Assembly (NCBI GenBank): GCA_023853785.1
Contig: JAJIRX010000622.1
Location: 434,001 to 498,000, forward strand
DNA from: Psilocybe azurescens
Taxonomy: Eukaryota > Basidiomycota > Agaricomycetes > Agaricales > Agrocybaceae
Length of the DNA stretch: 64,000 bases
Direction: 5' to 3'
Numbering within the stretch: position 1 is the first letter of the stretch; every line of letters starts with the position of its first letter. The notes beneath the pieces were generated by a model. That model saw only the letters and a program-made list of their open reading frames with translations, made no database searches and was not told where the DNA came from. The position numbers and the translations under genes were made by a program. Below, in pieces: positions 35,621 to 48,182 of this stretch.

Positions 35621-36431
35621 TTAAAGAGAATGGAGAAGGAAGCGTTGCTCATTAGACCCATTGGCAGGAAGCATTTCCATCTACATTGATATCAGTTGGC
35701 AATTTTTATACGATTTTGGTAGATACTGACATTAGCGACTCCCTGTTGGGCATCTCCATCTCGTGTACCAGGGACTGTGGTCCAAAGCTGATCAGCGTCG
35801 ACAGCCTTGATCTTAATTATGCGTATGAGATATTGTCATGAAGGACAAAATAAAGTACCCACAACATATTGCGGTCCATTGGCTCCCGCACATTCAATAG
35901 AATATGTAGTTGCTCCCGTGGGTGTGACAGTGGGAAGGAAAAGGTTCTAAAGCTTAAGTCAGTACGGTGATCTGTGACAGTGTACTTCCAAGACTTACAG
36001 ATTCAGTCAAATGAACCGTAGTTACGCTTTGTCCGAGCTCGACGTTCATAATATGGTAGCCTCCCTGGTCAGCATTTGTCAAGGTCCACTACAAAAAGAG
36101 TACAAGATATCTTGTCAATGCGAGATAGTACAAGATTAAAGTCCAACATACCACCCCGAGATTTCCCTGTGGGGTGCCTTTTCGATAACAGGTACAAAGC
36201 CCTGTCCGACGCCAACCAACTCTCCAGTAAATGCCACACTCTCAAAAGAGTAGTTTCCTGGAGTTGGGGAGAAGCAAAATTCCGTCTGAGATGCCTGTGC
36301 AATACAGTATATTCAGTCAAATAGATAAATAGGACTGAGCTGAAGTAATTACACACCGGAGCAGCAGAAGCAGTCAATGCACCACTAATTGCGATGAATG
36401 ACAAAGTGAAGATCTTGCTGTAAGAGAACAT
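35621..36431 (-). CDS. Small secreted protein
   Basis: I do not recognise the family. A signal peptide is clear (MFSYSKIFTLSFIAISGALT, then ASAAP). The mature part is beta-rich: FCFSPTPGNYSFESVAFTG, ELVGVGQGFVPVIEK, WTLTNADQGGYHIMN, SVTTVHLTESNLFLP, TTYSIECAGANGPQY, DADQLWTTVPGTRDGD. The repeating pattern of short strands would suit a beta-trefoil or lectin/protease-inhibitor-like fold, but that is a guess. Five exons join with ordinary short introns. At TTTT 36179-36182 (or the adjacent GGGG) one base is missing: VPVIEK must be followed by a shifted frame to reach GNLGVWTL. The 3-prime end is uncertain: an unspliced frame stops near 35692, and splicing a last 50-nt intron extends it to 35621. 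Confidence 0.65.
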
Positions 36432-37736
36432 GTTTGCGAATTGGAGATGGTAGATGAGCTACAAGAAGCGGACTTGAGGTGTTAAATAAACGATTCCCAA
36501 TTCATGCTCCTTTATATGATTTGCCTCTGTCAATAAACAACATCGGGAAGGAAAATGATGTGTGTAGCATCGCTAAGAGACTGGGCCGTATCCGATAGCT
36601 ATCGGGACGCAAAACAGTGTCGGTGTGTGTCCTGAACTACAGATGATAGCCTACGACTCAAATGGCGCTTAGAGCGGACATCTTGTTAGAATATACTGTG
36701 CGTCCGCAAAGGATGTACATATAAAATTACGGGAGTCGGTCCGTAGTGTAAAAATATGCACCTATGCGGTGTAAATCTACAATCGACTGTCACGGACGCG
36801 GGATTTGGTTCTCTCCAAGTTGTACCAGCGTAAATGAACGCAAGTGGGAGTGAATACTGAGACAGATGTATCTGGTAAGTAGACGGTATGATTAAATCGT
36901 CGTGTGTCGAAATCAATCCACTGGCCAACCACTGGCACATACCACGTTATTTCTACACCATACTCTTACCAGCACCCCTTTCCCAAAGACCATTCGTTTC
37001 AACCTCCTCCGTTTGTTTATGCATCATCCTCGTGCCCGAGCTCTTCAACAGTCCTTTAATCTGAGCAAAACCTGAGAGCAAAGCAAAACAAGAGCAAGAA
37101 TTGAGCAAGAGCAGAGCTAGGTACCTTCCAAGCCGCCGTTCTTCGCCGGTGCCGGTCAATGTTTGCTGCGCAAGCAGATATCAATATTTTGATTTTGAAA
37201 CCGTCCTTTGCGAACGAGTCCAGCACTTGACAAAGCATTTCTTCAATCATTCTTTAAAAAAATTCGTCCATGAACCCTAACACCAAGTGGGACCCGACGG
37301 ACATCATTCCCACATGGCCGCCATTAATGGAAGGGATCTAACCAGATACTTTTAACCGCACGGAAGCTGGCACCGGAGATATCAGATCAATTACTTGCTC
37401 AGTTTCTGGGAGAGTAATGGCACTACAACCACACAACGAGGCTCAGTGAGGGCACAGAAAAGAGCTATGGAATTTTTACGTATATTGTTGATTATCCCGG
37501 TTGAATTTTCACAGATAGGTTAACCCTTAAATAGAATACTTTCTGCTATAAAGTCACATAGGCCTTGGCGAGGACCTCTTTCTTAAGACACTCGTACCTA
37601 AGGTTTGCATTTAAGATGGTTTTCGCTGCATCTAAGAAAATAGCTAATAAAGAATTGGTTATTCCTATAGAATGTGATAAGATTTTGATATAAATCCAAG
37701 ACATGGAGGCACTATTATCGTATCTACAAGTGTAGG
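36432..37736. other. Intergenic region
   Basis: About 1.3 kb between the secreted-protein gene and the pseudokinase. Short open frames near 36950-37250 lack start context or recognisable domains. No repeat was found. Confidence 0.45.
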
Positions 37737-38451
37737 CTATTCACTAATAGGCGGGTAGCCCCTGTTGAAGCCGTAACAAGACGCGACTCCAGCGAGTTCT
37801 GGGCAACAAGGAGCTCGCAGAGTTCTTCCATTGCTGCAATGGACAAAGGGAATTCCGTGGCATATACGTTTGTGAAACACCGCTTTGGAAAAGCTAATGA
37901 TGCGTGGCATTCCATCTTGCACGATGATGTGCGTAGATTCCGTGATATTTCCATGGACGATGCCCAGGGCATGAATTGCAGCCATTCTCAGCATTAGATC
38001 GCATCTAGACAAGGGGAAATAAGCTTCACGGAGATTTTGACCAAAAATGAAGGGGCCCACCGAAGCTTTTCATCGTATGTAACAGCAAGTCCTTTACCGG
38101 GGTTACAGTACTCGAGGAGTAAGCATTTATAAGGCTCCCCGTTTACCATACCGTTGTAAAGCCCGTAACACTCAGGAATAAACTTTCCTGAAGTCCATCA
38201 AGCTGTCTGTATGTTCTATCTTCCGCCTCCAACTCAGAGATGGCGGTTGGGCCACTCGCCATCTTGACGACAACCTCGACTGTGTCGGTGGTACTATCAT
38301 AAACCGAACCCATACTTGCGAGGAACACTCGCGGACTGCGCAAATTATCCAGGGGGCGCACGAGCTTAACGATCCATAGGAAACTGACTTTTCCACGGGA
38401 TACGAAGCGGTGAGAGATGCCGCTGAGGTCGATGAGATGGAGATCGGACAT
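37737..38451 (-). CDS. Protein kinase-like protein, probably catalytically dead
   Basis: Resembles the short, atypical fungal kinase-fold proteins common in Agaricomycetes. Visible blocks: a glycine-poor N-lobe with TVEVVVKMASGP (Lys in the ATP-binding position), LEAEDRTYRQLDGLQ (alpha-C region), FIPECYGLYNG and KCLLLEYC (hinge), then ALGIVHGNITESTHIIV (catalytic loop) and MPRIISFSKAV (metal-binding loop). In active relatives the loop is HGD and the second motif is IIDF; here they are HGN and IISF, so both catalytic aspartates are replaced. Two one-base corrections are needed, in TTT 38184-38186 and GGGG 38052-38055. With them one frame of about 238 residues runs from the ATG at 38451 to the stop at 37737. 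It could instead be a decaying pseudogene. Confidence 0.62.
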
Positions 38452-38869
38452 GCCAGGAGGTAAAAAAAAAAGGAAAACAAGTTCTCAAGAGTGAGGAGTC
38501 TGGGGCCACATTAAACGCTTTAAAACGGACTTTATATAATAAAATGGTTATAGCGGCACCGACACATTGATTTGTTGGCTTGGCAGTGGCCATCCTAATT
38601 GTACCTCGAAGTTAACAAAAGATCTTGTTCCAGTCGTCAATATCCACATTGGGCACTAACTGAAGAATCCCATGTGGCCCTACAGCTATTTTGAGGCAAC
38701 ACGGGCAGCATAACTCCAGAGCAATCACTATAGCGATTATAGCAAAGTCATTTGAGATCCATCGATAATAGAAACAACGCGAATAGTAAGATACAATAAA
38801 ATAACGGATGGGTACGGCCAACGAGAAAAAGCAATTGAGCATTCTTTCAAGGTACATAATGGGGCTTAA

Positions 38870-41800
38870 TTAGGGCAACTCTTCCCATTCTCTGTTCGCC
38901 GCCCAACAAAAATGACCACACCCAGAAGCACACGGGTGCCCCGCAAGTGTCGTTGGACGGTGAGTATGATCGGGACTTGGTATACCAGATGTATAAGCTG
39001 TGTCGCCTGCATCGTCCTCAACTGATGTTGACGGCATGCGTATTGAAGCCCTACCCCTGGAGTCATTGGTAGGGATGAAAGAAGAAGGAAGGTCTACCAT
39101 GGGTTGCTGAAGATAGTACTGACGATAACATGCCTGGTGTCCACCATGATGACATACAGAGCACTGAAAGAGTAGGGCACGAACAGGGAGCCGGCTATTT
39201 CGAAACGAGGGAATGTATGAGTGCGATGCGTTTAAAAGATAGATACAAAACGAACCAGATAGAGCACATCACCACGGATGATTTACAGCCTAAGCAGTAT
39301 GAGAACGCTCCCTGATTAATTGCTCTACCACTAAAGCTACCTGCTGGTACGAGAAGAGGCTTTCGACACCTGCCGCATGACGTATATATGGTGGTTCCCA
39401 TCAACGTAGGTTTGCGTATATCTTCGTTGTCACTATATTTGCGTAGGTATGCAGCGCATGTATGAAGTCGGAGGCGCGTAAGAATGTCTGTATCACATCT
39501 AGCTTTCAGCTCTTTATGCCTTACAATTTACCATATCAACTGACCAATATACGAGTCTATGAAGCGTCTCACTCGTGACCTAGAGATGTGGAGCTCTTCG
39601 GGAGCGACCAGGGCCAGCATGGCACACATTTGGATATCACCCTATGACCAAGTAATGTCAGAGTCTATATGGAACTGGAAGGGACTGAAGAATGCATACA
39701 TCCTCAGCAAATTCCTCCAAAGCATCCTCCAAAGCCTTCAATGTCGTCGCTTTGAATCTGCTATCATCAAGTTTGATGATCTCTATCCTCCGTTCAGTCA
39801 TCTGACTGTCATCATAAGGTTCAGCAGGGATGTCCAACTGGTTGACAGCGGGAGTGTTTGCTTTGGTTGAGTTAACGACAAGTTCCGATATAGTCTGCGA
39901 CTTGTGGCGCAAGTGACCAGCACGGGTGTCTTGTGTAGGGTTTTGGGAGGTATGTTCATCCATAGGGAGATTCTCTTCTTGTTCTCTCAAAGTTGTATCG
40001 GCGCCAGTGACAGTACGTATGCTGCTCCGGGAATTTTGATGGGCCAGGGGACGAGGCTGGGGAGCAGCGAGGGAGGCAACAGTGGAGCTTCTGCTTCTCG
40101 ACTTGAAGTGAATCGAACTTCGCCGCAATGCTTTCGCAGATTTCGAACGCCTGTTGGGGGAGCTCGAGCCATGGGAATCGCTATCGGTCGACGACTGTGG
40201 CGAAGGCGAATAAGCATCGTCTTCATGGTTGCCCCCGCCCTCGTCCTCGTCCTCGTCCTCAGTCCATACTTGATGACCAGCCACTCTCGAAAGTGGGCTT
40301 GGAGCAGGGATGGTACGGGGTGCAGTCTGCTCCGGTAGAATGACATTACTACTTTCCCCTTCGCTTGAGTTGGCTGCAGCGGTCTCATCGCCCTCTGGAT
40401 CTTCTTCGCTTCCAGAGGAATCGGAATCGTCAAGAACACCTTCTCCTACATGTCGAAGACTAGGCGTACTGCGATCCCCAGGACTGCTAGCTGTAATGCC
40501 GAGTGAGGGAGGGATCGAAGGTCGTCTAAAAATCGCAAGATGGCTTATTGAACTTGAATCGGTCGATTCTCGTCGCCCAAAAACGAGGCCCTGCGAGGCG
40601 TGACTGGTGGGAGGGACAAAGGTAGATGACGCGGAGAAGATGATGTAGACGATGTCGGTGTTAGCCTACGAGAGGTGGACGAAGACGGCGTATGGCTGGA
40701 TGCCCTGGGCAGTGACCCGCTAGTTGACCGTCTGACTGGACTTAACTTCTGACTTATCGAAGGAGACGACTCTGCAGTTTTACTTGCGGATGGTGCCGGA
40801 AACGAGTACCCAGTCAGAGTTGGTGGAGGATGGGGGATACTTGCGGGACTGCGACCAGGGGATCACTGGAAATATGCGGTGGTGAAGGAGGTGGGGTAGG
40901 TGGATTATTTGGGACGTATTCAGCTAAGGAAGCTCCCAGAAGCATCCAAACCTGGGCAGCTGATTCGTGACCAGCGGTAAGAGCCACCTAAGCAAAAGCG
41001 ATGGTAAGCTGCCTGCCCGGTAAAAGTGGGAGTTAAAACAAATTACTCCAGAATTATATGCACAGATCTCCTTCCGATCCCTGCCTTCAAAAATGTATCT
41101 CCGTGCCAACCTAGTGAACATTTCTAGATCGATATCCGAGAAATCGTGGCTATATGTCCCAATAATCTGTGTCGACAGTCGAAAAGCAGGATCGCCCAAA
41201 GCTTTCATAGATGGTTTTGGGAGATCCACGACAGTTTTGCGATCCGGGCGTCTGCCATAGTTAACAATTAATTTCTCAAAAAAAAAAATAGCGTTAGAAA
41301 CCCACATGTCGTCGTATGGAACTTCCCATCGACCAGTGGTATCGATCACAAAGGCCATGGACCCAGTGGCCTCCCAGGCTGTGGCAACACGAGGTATAGC
41401 GTCAATGGGTTTTGTCGTGTCCCGCAAATCAATTTGAGAAAACGACCCGCTAGTGTGTTCCGCCCAAAGAGCATGTGAGTCTCTAAATGCTATGTCTGAT
41501 AGGGAAATGAATGAGGTGTTTATGTCTATGAGAAAATGGTAATTACCTGTGACGCCTCCTTCCACTGCAGATCCAGTGACAGACCATTTAGCCAGCCAGC
41601 CCCTACGGACATCCCAGATCTCAACTGCATCTCCCATGGCGGGCACAGGTGAGGGTGCTCTAAATTCTGCTTGAATGTTTAGTTTTTCTTTGGATAGATA
41701 GATGCTCTCAGGCAGACTGCCTCGCATAATATGATCCAAACCTAGTCCGCTACCAGTCCGAGTGAGTGGCCCAGACGATCCACTGCTTGACGAAGGTTGT

Positions 41801-43095
41801 GATAAGTCCACAGATGGTGTGGCATACTCCGTAGTCGACACAACAGCGATCTCGCATTCATAGCCAGGTCTCCAAGCCAGGCGACGGACAGCGAACGAAG
41901 GGTGCAGCGTGTACGTTGGTTTATGAGGTATATGAGTGCTCGCACCCGGAGATGTCAAGTCCCACACCTAACATACTCATGAATCAGAATATCTAGACTA
42001 TATGGCTTTGACGTACTTTCACACATCGATCAAGACCACCACTTACAAGCCACCCCAAACCAGTCGATCCTGGGTCTCCTTGACCCGTGACTCCGATAGC
42101 TGATATTCCTTGGGCGCTCACTCCACCAGCAGAGCACCAATCTAGAGCCGTGACTGAGGCTGTATGCGCAACGGGCAGTATATCAAGCTTGCCCCGCTGG
42201 CCCATCCGTAAATCCCATCTGCAAAAGAAAATAAGTACAGAACATGAGAGTTTCGAGGTATACATACCGGTATATGCTCCCATTGTCGAGTCCAGCTATG
42301 GCTTGCAGGGGCTGCCAGAGACTGGGTGAAAAGACAAGACTGCGCACAGACGTTGGATGGTGAACCCGCATAATGGATTTGGACAAATCGCGTATGTCCC
42401 AGACACGCATATGTCCATCAGCAGATCCAGTTATACAGTAGTGGTGTACGACATGCGATACTGACATCTTATGAATTGAACGGATGTGATCTTTCGTTCT
42501 CCTCTCTAAAGCATACAATCAGACCTTGGTCCTCTACGGAGGAGAGAGAAATACATACCGTACTTTGTAACGCCCGACTTGTTGAGATCCCATAATATCA
42601 GTTCGCCATTGCGGGCACTAGTGAGGATCTTGTTGTTGAAGACTGACTTGCATATCAGAAACGATATCGACAAGAAGGAGAACACTCACGTCCATGACCC
42701 CATGCAACGTCTGTGCTGGCACTGTCGATCTTCAAGCCACTTGCATCCCAGAAATTGCGTGACGCGTCGATTCTATGCCCACCTCGTCCCACCGAAAACT
42801 TATGCTCAGGGTTATTTCCCTCGGATGGTTCAGTCACTCGTAAGATCCTTAATGCTATGAAACATCCATTAGCATGTGAACATTGTGCAGTGTGTTGCCG
42901 CGCACATTCTTTTCCTGTCACAGCACATCTGATCCCATCCTCACTCTTGGCTATGGAACCGCCTCCTGGTGGTGTCACACGTCCTAGACGAACGTTGCGA
43001 GAGCTGCCTTGATAGCCATGAGCTCGTGAATCTGAATAGAGCTCGAAGGGATTGAGAAAAGTCTTGATGCTGAGTTGGGGAACAGATGTGTTCAT
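38870..43095 (-). CDS. WDR24: GATOR2/SEACAT subunit WDR24 (Rtc1/Sea2)
   Basis: Subunit of the vacuole-associated GATOR2 (yeast SEACAT) complex, which relays amino-acid sufficiency to TORC1. The N-terminal beta-propeller is easy to read: GLKIDSASTDVAWGHG, TSARNGELILWDLNKSG, IRSIHKMSVSHVVHHYCITG, GHMRVWDIRDLSKSIMRV, LDNGSIYRWDLRMGQRG, VSGGLDRCVKVWDLTSPG, VRRLAWRPGYECEIAVVS. A linker with an Asp/Glu repeat (DEDEDEDEGGG) and Ser-rich tracts follows, then helical repeats (RLHTCAAYLRKYS) and a C-terminal RING-like zinc domain (TSCGRCRKPLLVPAG, YCLGCKSSVVMCSIC, CSVCHHGGHQACY, CASGCGHFCW). More than ten introns splice in phase. Two one-base corrections are needed in the linker, at GGGG 40858-40861 and AAAAA 40579-40583. 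The protein is long, roughly 1,100-1,200 residues. Confidence 0.93.
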
Positions 43096-44087
43096 GAAGT
43101 TAGACGCTTCCAGTCATATAAAATGGATGTGTTAATGTTGTGTGAGGCTTGAGTTGTTCTGCTCGACGGACAACGTGCTCGACGTCGCCAGACACGGCGA
43201 GCACACTCGCCAGGTTACGCCGATAGCATTAATGCCAAACATTAGCAATTAAAGTACACGTGACTGCTTAAATTTCAACGACACAGAAGGAAATAAATGT
43301 GTTAAAGAGACAAAAGCCATAGTGTTATTGACTTTGGTGGCAACTCTGAAGCGGTACGTCTGGAAGGAGTGGGAGTCTATTGACCGGCATCGAAATGTCT
43401 TTAAGGTCTTTTCTGCTTGGCAATCGATCTTGATACTCGGGACTGCCACCACCAGTGTCAGATATTTGAGTCCACTATTTGCATCGTGGGAGATACACAA
43501 TATAGATTCGTAGATAATCAGCAGAAGTCTCCGTTGGCAGGTATACAGTACAGTTACATGTATATGACAGGACGGTTCTGCGAGTATCCCGGAGTCCTAA
43601 TGCTTTGCTTCAAAACGGAGTCTTCCGTATGGTCTACCCGCCTATTAGTTTATTGAACCTTGCTCCACTACTCACGGCGAATGGCAATCCTTCGGAGCGA
43701 CATCCCGTTGTATTCTAGATAAGGAACCATATTTGATGGTGGCGACTATGTCAGATGCCCGATGAGTGGTACTTTTCTGATAGAAATTTTTCTACGCATG
43801 CTGAAATCTCTCCTCATTCATTACGGTAGATCCCATTGCCGTTTTCTTTTGAGCGACGATGAATTAAATAGATGTGGAGTGACTAATTCTGACTCTATGT
43901 TGATGCCATGAAGAAATGAAGGCGTGAAAATGGTTCGTCGAATGGGGGAATAAATTACCTGTGAAGGTGGGTCATTGATAAAGAAGATGCGTATCTAGAA
44001 GTCGATCCTCATTCTAACGTTCTACCAAAATTTCCAGAAGTGTAAAATAGGACATCACATGTCCACCTAATACCCATGAAATGAAAC
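43096..44087. other. Intergenic region
   Basis: About 1 kb holding the WDR24 promoter and the 3-prime flank of the EBP-like gene. No other gene or repeat was supported. Confidence 0.5.
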
Positions 44088-44933
44088 TCAAAAACTTTCG
44101 CGTCTTCGTTCCTGTGGAAATGGACGATTGAGGGAATGCGCAATATCTCGTCCCAGTCGCAGTATAATCATAGAGCAAAAGGTAAACCAGACACTGGATC
44201 ATAGTATCATATCATGAGGACATGGTAAATTGTTCAAGAAAACTCTGAAGGCTCACATATTAGGAGCGACCCAAAACTTGAGAATTTCAGATGGATCGTT
44301 CAACTCCGACCGTGAGCAGCGTCCACAGAAATACTCCTGCAGAATCCAAATTGTGGTCTTCAGTAAAGTGAGACTTGCGCCAGTAAATCCAAAGAGAGGT
44401 GCCGTATTGCTGGGAATAATATAAACGGCATATAAATAGGCCAACTGAGATAACAGCAACAAAATAAGTGACAATCGATGGAAACGATGAAGCAGAACCG
44501 ACATTTAGAGACGTTTCGATGAGGTTCGATATTGCTAGAGAAACATTTGATTAAAGCAGAATGAAGTCAAAGTCGTGCTGAAACCCACCTGCTGCAGGTG
44601 CAAATCCAGCCTTTTCATGATAGCCTTTGACGCTATAGACCTGTGATTTGTATGATCACTACAACCAAATACAGAGCTTGATTTATACTCACAGTATCAA
44701 TACGTTCGTACATATCAAACCCGCTCCAAAACCATCGTAAGTCGCCTCCCTCCATGGATCGTGGACTTTTTTAAAAACAAAAAAAACAAAAAACACAAAA
44801 AGCAAATCATTATACAGTTCCATTGGTAGCGATGGCTAACGAACCGCATTAAGACGTAGCTTGCATCCCATAGAATGATGGGGGCAGTGATAAGAAACCA
44901 AAGAGAGATCCAGGTATATTTTCGAGGGGCCAT
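44088..44933 (-). CDS. EXPERA-domain membrane protein (EBP-like)
   Basis: Multi-pass ER membrane protein of the emopamil-binding protein/EXPERA group, which includes sterol delta8-delta7 isomerases and related lipid-binding proteins. Spliced blocks: YTWISLWFLITAPIILWD (helix 1), WFWSGFDMYERIDTVYSVKG, FAPAAAISNLIETSLN, a hydrophobic stretch ending LAYLYAVYI, then APLFGFTGASLTLLKTTIWI and LQEYFCGRCSRSEL, and finally FCSMIILRLGRDIAHSL. The Tyr-containing YERIDTVY and the WILQEYFC motif are typical. One base must be dropped at TTT 44504-44506, or two added, to pass from ETSLN into the later frame. An upstream TATATA lies about 150 bases before the start. Whether it is a true isomerase cannot be decided from sequence. 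Confidence 0.82.
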
Positions 44934-46125
44934 CGCAGCACGTCCAGGCTTGGCGAGGCTAAGAGGAGGGATCAGAGAAAGATGGGGAAGTGGACAAGAG
45001 ACGTTGAAGTTTGACCGAATAGGATCTGTGCAGAGGCTTTGTAGCTGAGAAAATTCGGCCTTCTAGGGCTGTTTTAACGTGTATATAAACTCGAAACTGA
45101 CATGCTTGCGAAATAGCCTTCGAATTGCCGCCAAATGGGACTCAGTTACCCTTACATGATGGAGATTTTATTGAGCCGCGCGGTGATTGAGTGTCATTAT
45201 GCCTAGTGTAGAGTGCCAGCCTTGTACCACCTATATGGACCATTGTACTGATTTTGGCCAGTCGATCAACGTTTACATACTACCATCATCTGACCATCAG
45301 GTGTCCCTCTATTGCCATGCGATGCAGAGCTGGCCATATGCGTATCCACCTGATAAGTTCTAGCCCTAATTCATTAAGATTAATAAAGTGGCTTGTCTTT
45401 TGTCTCTCTCACAGGTCGAAGATATCATAAAGCCGATTATTAGTGGAGCACATGTTGTGGAAGAAGTTGAAAATTCCTACGCTAATAATCGGTCGGCTAA
45501 ACCTAATTGGGGTCAAGGAGGTGATAGGTACAAATTGTAATCTAGAAAACAAGATTCACCCTGTCGCGTTGGTCATTTCTTCCTTGTCATCCACCTAACA
45601 TGAAGCACGTGATTGCGCACAATCAAAGCGCTTGATTGAGTTCTTGGGCGCTAATACGCTTACGCCCATGGATCGTCACTTGTAAATTATCCCTTTGTGT
45701 CCCTAGGCTACATGAATGAATTAATAACGTGAGATCATACTAGAATGGTTTTGATACCGCAATATTTTCCTTATTTTCGTGAAAGATTGATGTCTTGCAC
45801 TATCATCCCTTTCACCCTTTCATGAACCGACGATGTGTGTTTGGTTTATCCTTACAAAGGATTCTTGACCTCATTTAGATCCTTGAATCACTTTCTGGAG
45901 TCTTCTGCAAATCCCTTTCACGCATTTAGTCTTTTTCTTCTTCAGTATTAAAGGAGCCTTGCGGATCTGCAAATAATTGCAATGTCATGACAATGAATGC
46001 CTCAAAGGCCATGATGAGTCCAGCCGCCATTTCCTTTCTCTATCGACATAAAAGGAAAACATAGTGACAATTAACCTAAAGGTCTTAGACAGAGTTTCAG
46101 GATAATTAACTTTGTCAAGGATGTA
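44934..46125. other. Intergenic region
   Basis: About 1.2 kb between divergent transcription units. It contains the inverted repeat at 45433-45492 and promoter elements for both flanks. No gene was seen. Confidence 0.5.
45433..45492. repeat. 11-bp perfect inverted repeat with 38-bp spacer
   Basis: CCGATTATTAG at 45433-45443 is matched by its exact reverse complement at 45482-45492. The arms are too far apart for a simple terminator and lie in the divergent intergenic region. Confidence 0.7.
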
Positions 46126-46134
46126 TATATAAGG
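46126..46134 (+). promoter_or_regulatory. TATA box upstream of the interrupted gene
   Basis: TATATATAA followed by a C/T-rich start region and a probable 5-prime UTR intron (GTAAGT near 46218 to TTAG at 46279) that ends just before an ATG at 46280. Function is inferred. Confidence 0.5.
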
Positions 46135-47495
46135 ACTGCTTTTAGATCCACCAAGCTTCAACAGTTCAACGGATCAGTTTGACTTCCTCATTTCAGTATC
46201 ACCCATCTTCACCGAGGTAAGTAATACAGAACCCCAGTTTAAGTAACACATATGCTAACTACTGGAACATGCCTGTTAGATGTCATCTTTGGAAAGTGTA
46301 ACCCCAACGAACAATCCCTCATCAACTTTCCAGAAGATTTACTTACAGTCCTGGCGAAAAACAGTGCGCTTAGAACTCGGTTTTGACGAGAATATCTGAA
46401 GTTGACACTTCAGAAATTTGAGTAAGTCTTTTCACTAGCTGCGTAGGACGGATTGCGAGTTTCCCAGCACCTTCTGATTCACTTCTTATGATTCTTAATA
46501 GCTTTAATGCCGCATCGGAAGGTATTTCTTCTTTCAGGAGACCCAGACGGTGGACGAGAGTATATCGAAGAAGGCACCCCAGCAGAATTATCAACAGATG
46601 CAAGGTTGTTGACAGAGACGACCACACACTGAATATTGTGCTCAAAAATGGCAAGACTTTGCCGGGTGGAGCAGAGTACATTTTCAGGTTGAGGAACTAC
46701 CTACCGTCGAAACCAAACTGATGAAAGGATGTCCCCTCTGACCTTTTTGAGCCGGTCCAGGTGATGGACGTCGCGTGCATCGAAGGAGACGCCCACCCTG
46801 AATTGTCAACGCCATGCCTTCCTCCCGTCTCGCCAACTAGTTTCAGTATAACTCTTAAGCGTACATGGAGCCAAATGGAAGACGCTGAGGAGCTGCCAAC
46901 GGTAGAAACCAAACGTACGAAGAGGAGAGCAGCTGTTCCTTCTACTCGCCGCTGCACAGGCGGTTGGATACTGGACCGCCCAGCACCCGGAAAAAAATGG
47001 ATGGAAGATAAGAATATACCTGAGCACGAGCACATCTGGGGGATCCAACGGGAGGAAAACGGTGTGAATCTGCCTTGTGGGGCGTTATATTTCTCTATCC
47101 TACAAAACTGCGGTAAAGTGACAAGACATATAGGCGACTTAAACATATCTCTAGGACGAAGAAGCATTCAGGTTCTACGCACCGATGTACTCTGGGGCGT
47201 TGTCATGGATCCCCGACGCAATTTTGGAGGAAAGACGGGCTTATATCACGCCTTCAGATACTAGCCGATACCGAAAGACATGCCTACGAGGATGTGTTTG
47301 CCACATACTGGCGTCTTTTCTTGTAAGCCATTGTTCACCGATGTTGAATCGTCTTTTTTTTTTTTCTTTTTTTCTTGTTGATTTATGCTGAATCGTCTTG
47401 TACTGATCTGTCTGCTTCTCATATAGTCCGGAGTCAGAACGGGAGACGTCCCCAGTCACAAAGAGACCGCCTCATCTACCTTCGTGTCGCTATTA

Positions 47496-47520
47496 GGGAC
47501 GGTCAGAGTAAGCGATTCTG
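47496..47520 (+). repeat. Left 25-bp terminal inverted repeat
   Basis: Begins GGGACGGTCAGAG and ends GCGATTCTG. It is an exact reverse complement of the right end; the match extends by TA outside. Confidence 0.92.
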
Positions 47521-48182
47521 GGCTGATTCAAAATCCGATTCCAGGTTGATTCTCAACCCGATTCCAGTTTACGAATCGTATGTGAATTACTCCTCAACTT
47601 TGACCGACCCGATTCCACATGCATTAAAAGTATTGATTCCATACCATAATTCATGTTGATTCCCTTTATCTCATCTTATCTTCATGGTTATCAGCTGTCA
47701 TGTCTAAGTTATATCTCAGTCAGTTGGTACATCTCAGACAGTGACCTCCTTTCTTCTTTCCATCTCTTCCTCTCTCTAAAAAATATGCCCAGTGGTGACC
47801 AATGCCCTGCACGAGCCAAACGTCTAGTTCGGCTATATCCAAAATTCCAAAAGGAGTCTGAGAAGCGATTAAAAAAGCGCAAAGCGAGGTAGCTTTCTGT
47901 TTATCGTTCTTTAGGTTAGCCATATTGCTATAGATGTGGAGGCTGCGCAGTGTAGTCGTCGCAAGGGCAGAAAAAAGTGAGACCGAATGTATTAAATTTA
48001 CTGGCATGGCGGGGGCAGAAAGGAGGAGTGTGCAAGGAATCAAAAGAACAGAAATCGGAATCGGTGCACGAATCTCCTCTGGAGGAGATTCGTGCATCGA
48101 TTCCATGATTCTGAGTTTCCCACGATTCTGGACACCCAGAATCGTGTCTTGAATCGAATTTGGAATCAACATCAGAATCGGT

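Noticed and set aside
37737..38451. Calling the kinase-like gene a definite pseudogene
   Set aside because: Its two frame breaks are homopolymer changes of the same kind seen in essential genes nearby, so they do not by themselves show gene death.
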